From: Carnobacteriaceae bacterium zg-84 | Lineage (GTDB): Bacteria > Bacillota > Bacilli > Lactobacillales > Aerococcaceae | Assembly: GCA_013874835.1 (NCBI GenBank) | Contig: CP059430.1 | Coordinates: forward strand, 824,864-888,863 | DNA length: 64,000 bases | Reading direction: 5' to 3' | Part shown: positions 62,194 through 64,000 of the stretch, piece after piece | How positions within the stretch are numbered: position 1 is the stretch's first letter | Layout: the number at the start of each line of letters is the position of its first letter | The notes under the pieces: generated by a model | What the model was told of the DNA's origin: nothing | The model's database searches: none | What the model saw: the letters and a program-made list of their open reading frames with translations, nothing else | Made by a program: the position numbers and the translations under genes

Positions 62194-62505
62194 TTACATA
62201 TATTTTTCTAAAATTTCTTCTAAGTGTCCTTTTTGATGTAAACCAACAAGTTGGTCAACAATCACACCGTCTTTTTTGATGAGAAGTGTTGGAATACTCA
62301 TAATACGTAATTCTTTTGCTGTTTCTGGATTTTCGTCAATATCCATTTTTGCAAATGTTACTTTATCACCCAATTCTTCATCTAAAGCATCAATAATTGG
62401 TGCTTGCATACGACAAGGACCACACCATGTTGCCCAAAAATCAACTAAAACAAGACCTTTTTCTGTTTCTTTTTCAAATGTTGCATCTGTTAATGATAAA
62501 ACCAT
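62194..62505 (-). CDS. trxA: Thioredoxin
   Basis: Cytoplasmic disulfide reductase of 103 residues with the active site WCGPC (about 27-31) in VDFWATWCGPCRMQAP, the cis-proline in MSIPTL (about 73) and the C-terminal helix HLEEILEKYM. The start is at ATG 62503-62505 (MVLSLTDATFEKE), eight bases after aaagag; a three-codon longer GTG form overlaps the site. The promoter is TTTACC, 17 bp, TATGCT with an upstream TGG (plus 62538-62566). Confidence 0.96.
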   Translation of the reverse strand: MVLSLTDATFEKETEKGLVLVDFWATWCGPCRMQAPIIDALDEELGDKVTFAKMDIDENPETAKELRIMSIPTLLIKKDGVIVDQLVGLHQKGHLEEILEKYM

Positions 62506-62537
62506 TTTTTTCACTCTTTCTTTTCTTATTTTTTATT

Positions 62538-62566
62538 AGCATACCACAATCAAAATAGTTGGTAAA
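62538..62566 (-). promoter_or_regulatory. trxA promoter
   Basis: Minus strand -35 TTTACC (plus 62561-62566), 17 bp, extended -10 TGG-TATGCT (TATGCT = plus 62538-62543). Confidence 0.5.
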
Positions 62567-62591
62567 TAAAAATGCTTACGTCAAAAATAAA

Positions 62592-62629
62592 AAAATCATG
62601 TTGACAAATACGTTTATCAACATGATTTT
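62592..62629. terminator. aspS terminator
   Basis: Perfect 13-bp stem AAAATCATGTTGA / TCAACATGATTTT with a 12-base loop, just after the aspS stop. Flanking A-runs and T-runs allow use in both directions. Confidence 0.88.
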
Positions 62630-62636
62630 CACAATA

Positions 62637-64000
62637 TTATTTTTCTAAAATAGATAGCGATAATTCTTGTAATTGAGCTGTACTTACTTCACTTGGTGCC
62701 TCTGTCATTGGATCAATCGCTTTACCATTTTTAGGGAAAGCAATTACTTCACGAATATTATTCTCTTTTGCCAATAACATAACCAATCTGTCCAAGCCAA
62801 GTGCCAATCCACCATGAGGAGGAAATCCTGAATCTAAAGCTCCCAATAAGAAACCAAATTGTTGTTCTGCTTCTTCTTTTGTAAATCCTAATACATCAAA
62901 CATTTTTTCTTGCATTTCCCGTGTATAAATACGCAATGAGCCACCGCCAATTTCGTATCCATTCAAAACAATATCATACGCCTCTGCCATCACATCTGCA
63001 GGATTTGTTATCAATTTATCCATATCACTTGCTTTTGGTCTTGTAAATGGATGATGCATCGCAACATAACGTTGATTATCTTCATCGTATTCCAATAAAG
63101 GCCAATCCACGATCCACAAGAAATGAAACGCTGATGTATCAATCAAATCATGGTCACGTCCTAATTTCAAACGTAATTCACTTAATGATTGTGCCACCAC
63201 ACTCGGTTTATCAGCACAGAAGAATAAAATGTCACCGTCTTCTCCATTCACAACAGATAATAATTCCTCTTTTACATCATTGATAAATTTGGCAATACCA
63301 CCTGTAAATTCACCATTTTCAACTTTTGTCCATGCCAAGCCTTTTGCTCCATATCTTGCAACAAACTCACCCAATTTATCAACGTCTTTACGTGAATAGG
63401 CACTTGCTTGACCTTTTAAGTTCAATGCTTTTACTTGTCCTCCATTTGCTAGGGCATTTTGGAAAACACCAAACTCAACTTTTTGAGCAACTGAAGCAAT
63501 ATCAATCAATTCTAATGCAAAGCGTGTATCCGGTTTGTCATTTCCGTATCTGTTCATTGCCTCTGCATACGACATACGTGGAAATGATGTTGTTACATCA
63601 ATATTCAATGTATCTTTCATCACTTTTTGCAACATATTTTCAACAGTTTGTTGAATCTCCTCTGCTGATAAAAAGCTTGTTTCTAAGTCGACTTGTGTAA
63701 ACTCTGGTTGTCTATCTCCCCTTAAATCTTCATCACGGAAACAACGTGCAATTTGATAATATTTATCTAATCCTGCACCCATCAATAGCTGTTTAAACAA
63801 CTGAGGAGATTGCGGTAACGCATAAAATGAACCGCTATTCACACGAGATGGTACAAGATAATCTCTTGCTCCTTCTGGTGTTGATTTTGTTAAATACGGT
63901 GTTTCAACATCAATAAATCCTGCATTATCCAATGACTCACGAATAGATTTTGTCACTTGATGACGTAAACGTAAATTATGCAACATACTTGTACGGCGTA
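62637..64000 (-). CDS. aspS: Aspartyl-tRNA synthetase (partial, 5' end outside window)
   Basis: Class IIb aminoacyl-tRNA synthetase that charges tRNA-Asp. The visible C-terminal part of about 454 residues begins in the catalytic domain ([21 protein letters not shown], continuing to the window edge) and includes motif 2 ([22 protein letters not shown]), the bacterial GAD insertion domain, and motif 3 ([14 protein letters not shown]). The N-terminal anticodon-binding domain lies beyond base 64000, so the methionine near 63986 is internal. The C-terminus ends [11 protein letters not shown]. Confidence 0.96.
   Translation of the reverse strand, partial: RRTSMLHNLRLRHQVTKSIRESLDNAGFIDVETPYLTKSTPEGARDYLVPSRVNSGSFYALPQSPQLFKQLLMGAGLDKYYQIARCFRDEDLRGDRQPEFTQVDLETSFLSAEEIQQTVENMLQKVMKDTLNIDVTTSFPRMSYAEAMNRYGNDKPDTRFALELIDIASVAQKVEFGVFQNALANGGQVKALNLKGQASAYSRKDVDKLGEFVARYGAKGLAWTKVENGEFTGGIAKFINDVKEELLSVVNGEDGDILFFCADKPSVVAQSLSELRLKLGRDHDLIDTSAFHFLWIVDWPLLEYDEDNQRYVAMHHPFTRPKASDMDKLITNPADVMAEAYDIVLNGYEIGGGSLRIYTREMQEKMFDVLGFTKEEAEQQFGFLLGALDSGFPPHGGLALGLDRLVMLLAKENNIREVIAFPKNGKAIDPMTEAPSEVSTAQLQELSLSILEK

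Noticed and set aside
63972-63986. Start of aspS at the methionine near 63986
   Set aside because: The frame stays open to the window edge with the conserved arginine block before it, and the anticodon-binding domain is missing, so this methionine is internal.

Overview
The window is low-GC DNA from a Firmicute of the order Lactobacillales. The evidence is a V-type ATPase operon in the order known from Enterococcus hirae, LPXTG cell-wall anchored glycosidases, a glgBCDAP glycogen operon, a class Ib NrdF, and the gpsB-rnpB-rlmL and obg-rnz-SDR neighbourhoods. Enterococcaceae, Carnobacteriaceae or Aerococcaceae are all possible; I cannot name the genus from sequence reading alone. Most genes lie on the minus strand. 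No tRNA, rRNA, insertion sequence, prophage or CRISPR array was seen.

Layout. 1-5,580: a small XRE regulator with a palindromic operator, then a nucleoside ABC importer operon (BmpA-type lipoprotein, ATPase, two permeases). 5,581-10,063: a conserved hypothetical gene behind a palindrome-rich promoter, an SDR, rnz, obg, rpoZ and gmk. 10,207-10,793: a RelB/RelE toxin-antitoxin pair. 10,798-19,627: a nine-gene V-type ATPase operon whose c subunit keeps the Na+ ligands. Its ntpG-ntpA gap holds an unusual array of short hairpins in two 158-bp direct repeats plus a diverged third copy. 19,752-20,162: an Ohr/OsmC protein. 20,254-35,949: a 15.7-kb block, bounded by bidirectional terminators, with three giant secreted, sortase-anchored glycosidases (GH20, GH84, GH101) suited to stripping host mucin and N-acetylhexosamine glycans. 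35,958-39,720: an NrdH-like redoxin, a YczE-like membrane protein, uvrB and def. 39,812-47,778: the glycogen operon, followed by a divergent lipoprotein gene and pulA. 50,839-64,000: mostly housekeeping genes (nrdF, a methyltransferase, gnd, yaaA, queA-ruvB, gpsB, RNase P RNA, rlmL, a YbjQ protein, a lipoprotein nuclease, an M32 carboxypeptidase, trxA and the start-truncated aspS).

How the parts fit: the surface glycosidases would release GalNAc, GlcNAc and disaccharides from host glycans. The glg genes and pulA store and remobilise glucose. cre-like sites sit by the glycosidase and glg promoters, which suggests carbon catabolite control of both. The V-ATPase would export Na+ (or H+).

The item I consider most likely to be undescribed is the intra-operon hairpin array at 14,601-15,060. 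Differences between its copies preserve base pairing, including a compensatory stem change, so it looks selected as RNA (or as cruciform DNA). Secondary items are a five-codon leader ORF with its own strong ribosome-binding site ahead of the GH101 gene, a possible non-AUG start of glgB, and a 26-bp perfect palindrome on the promoter of the hypothetical gene at 5,581.
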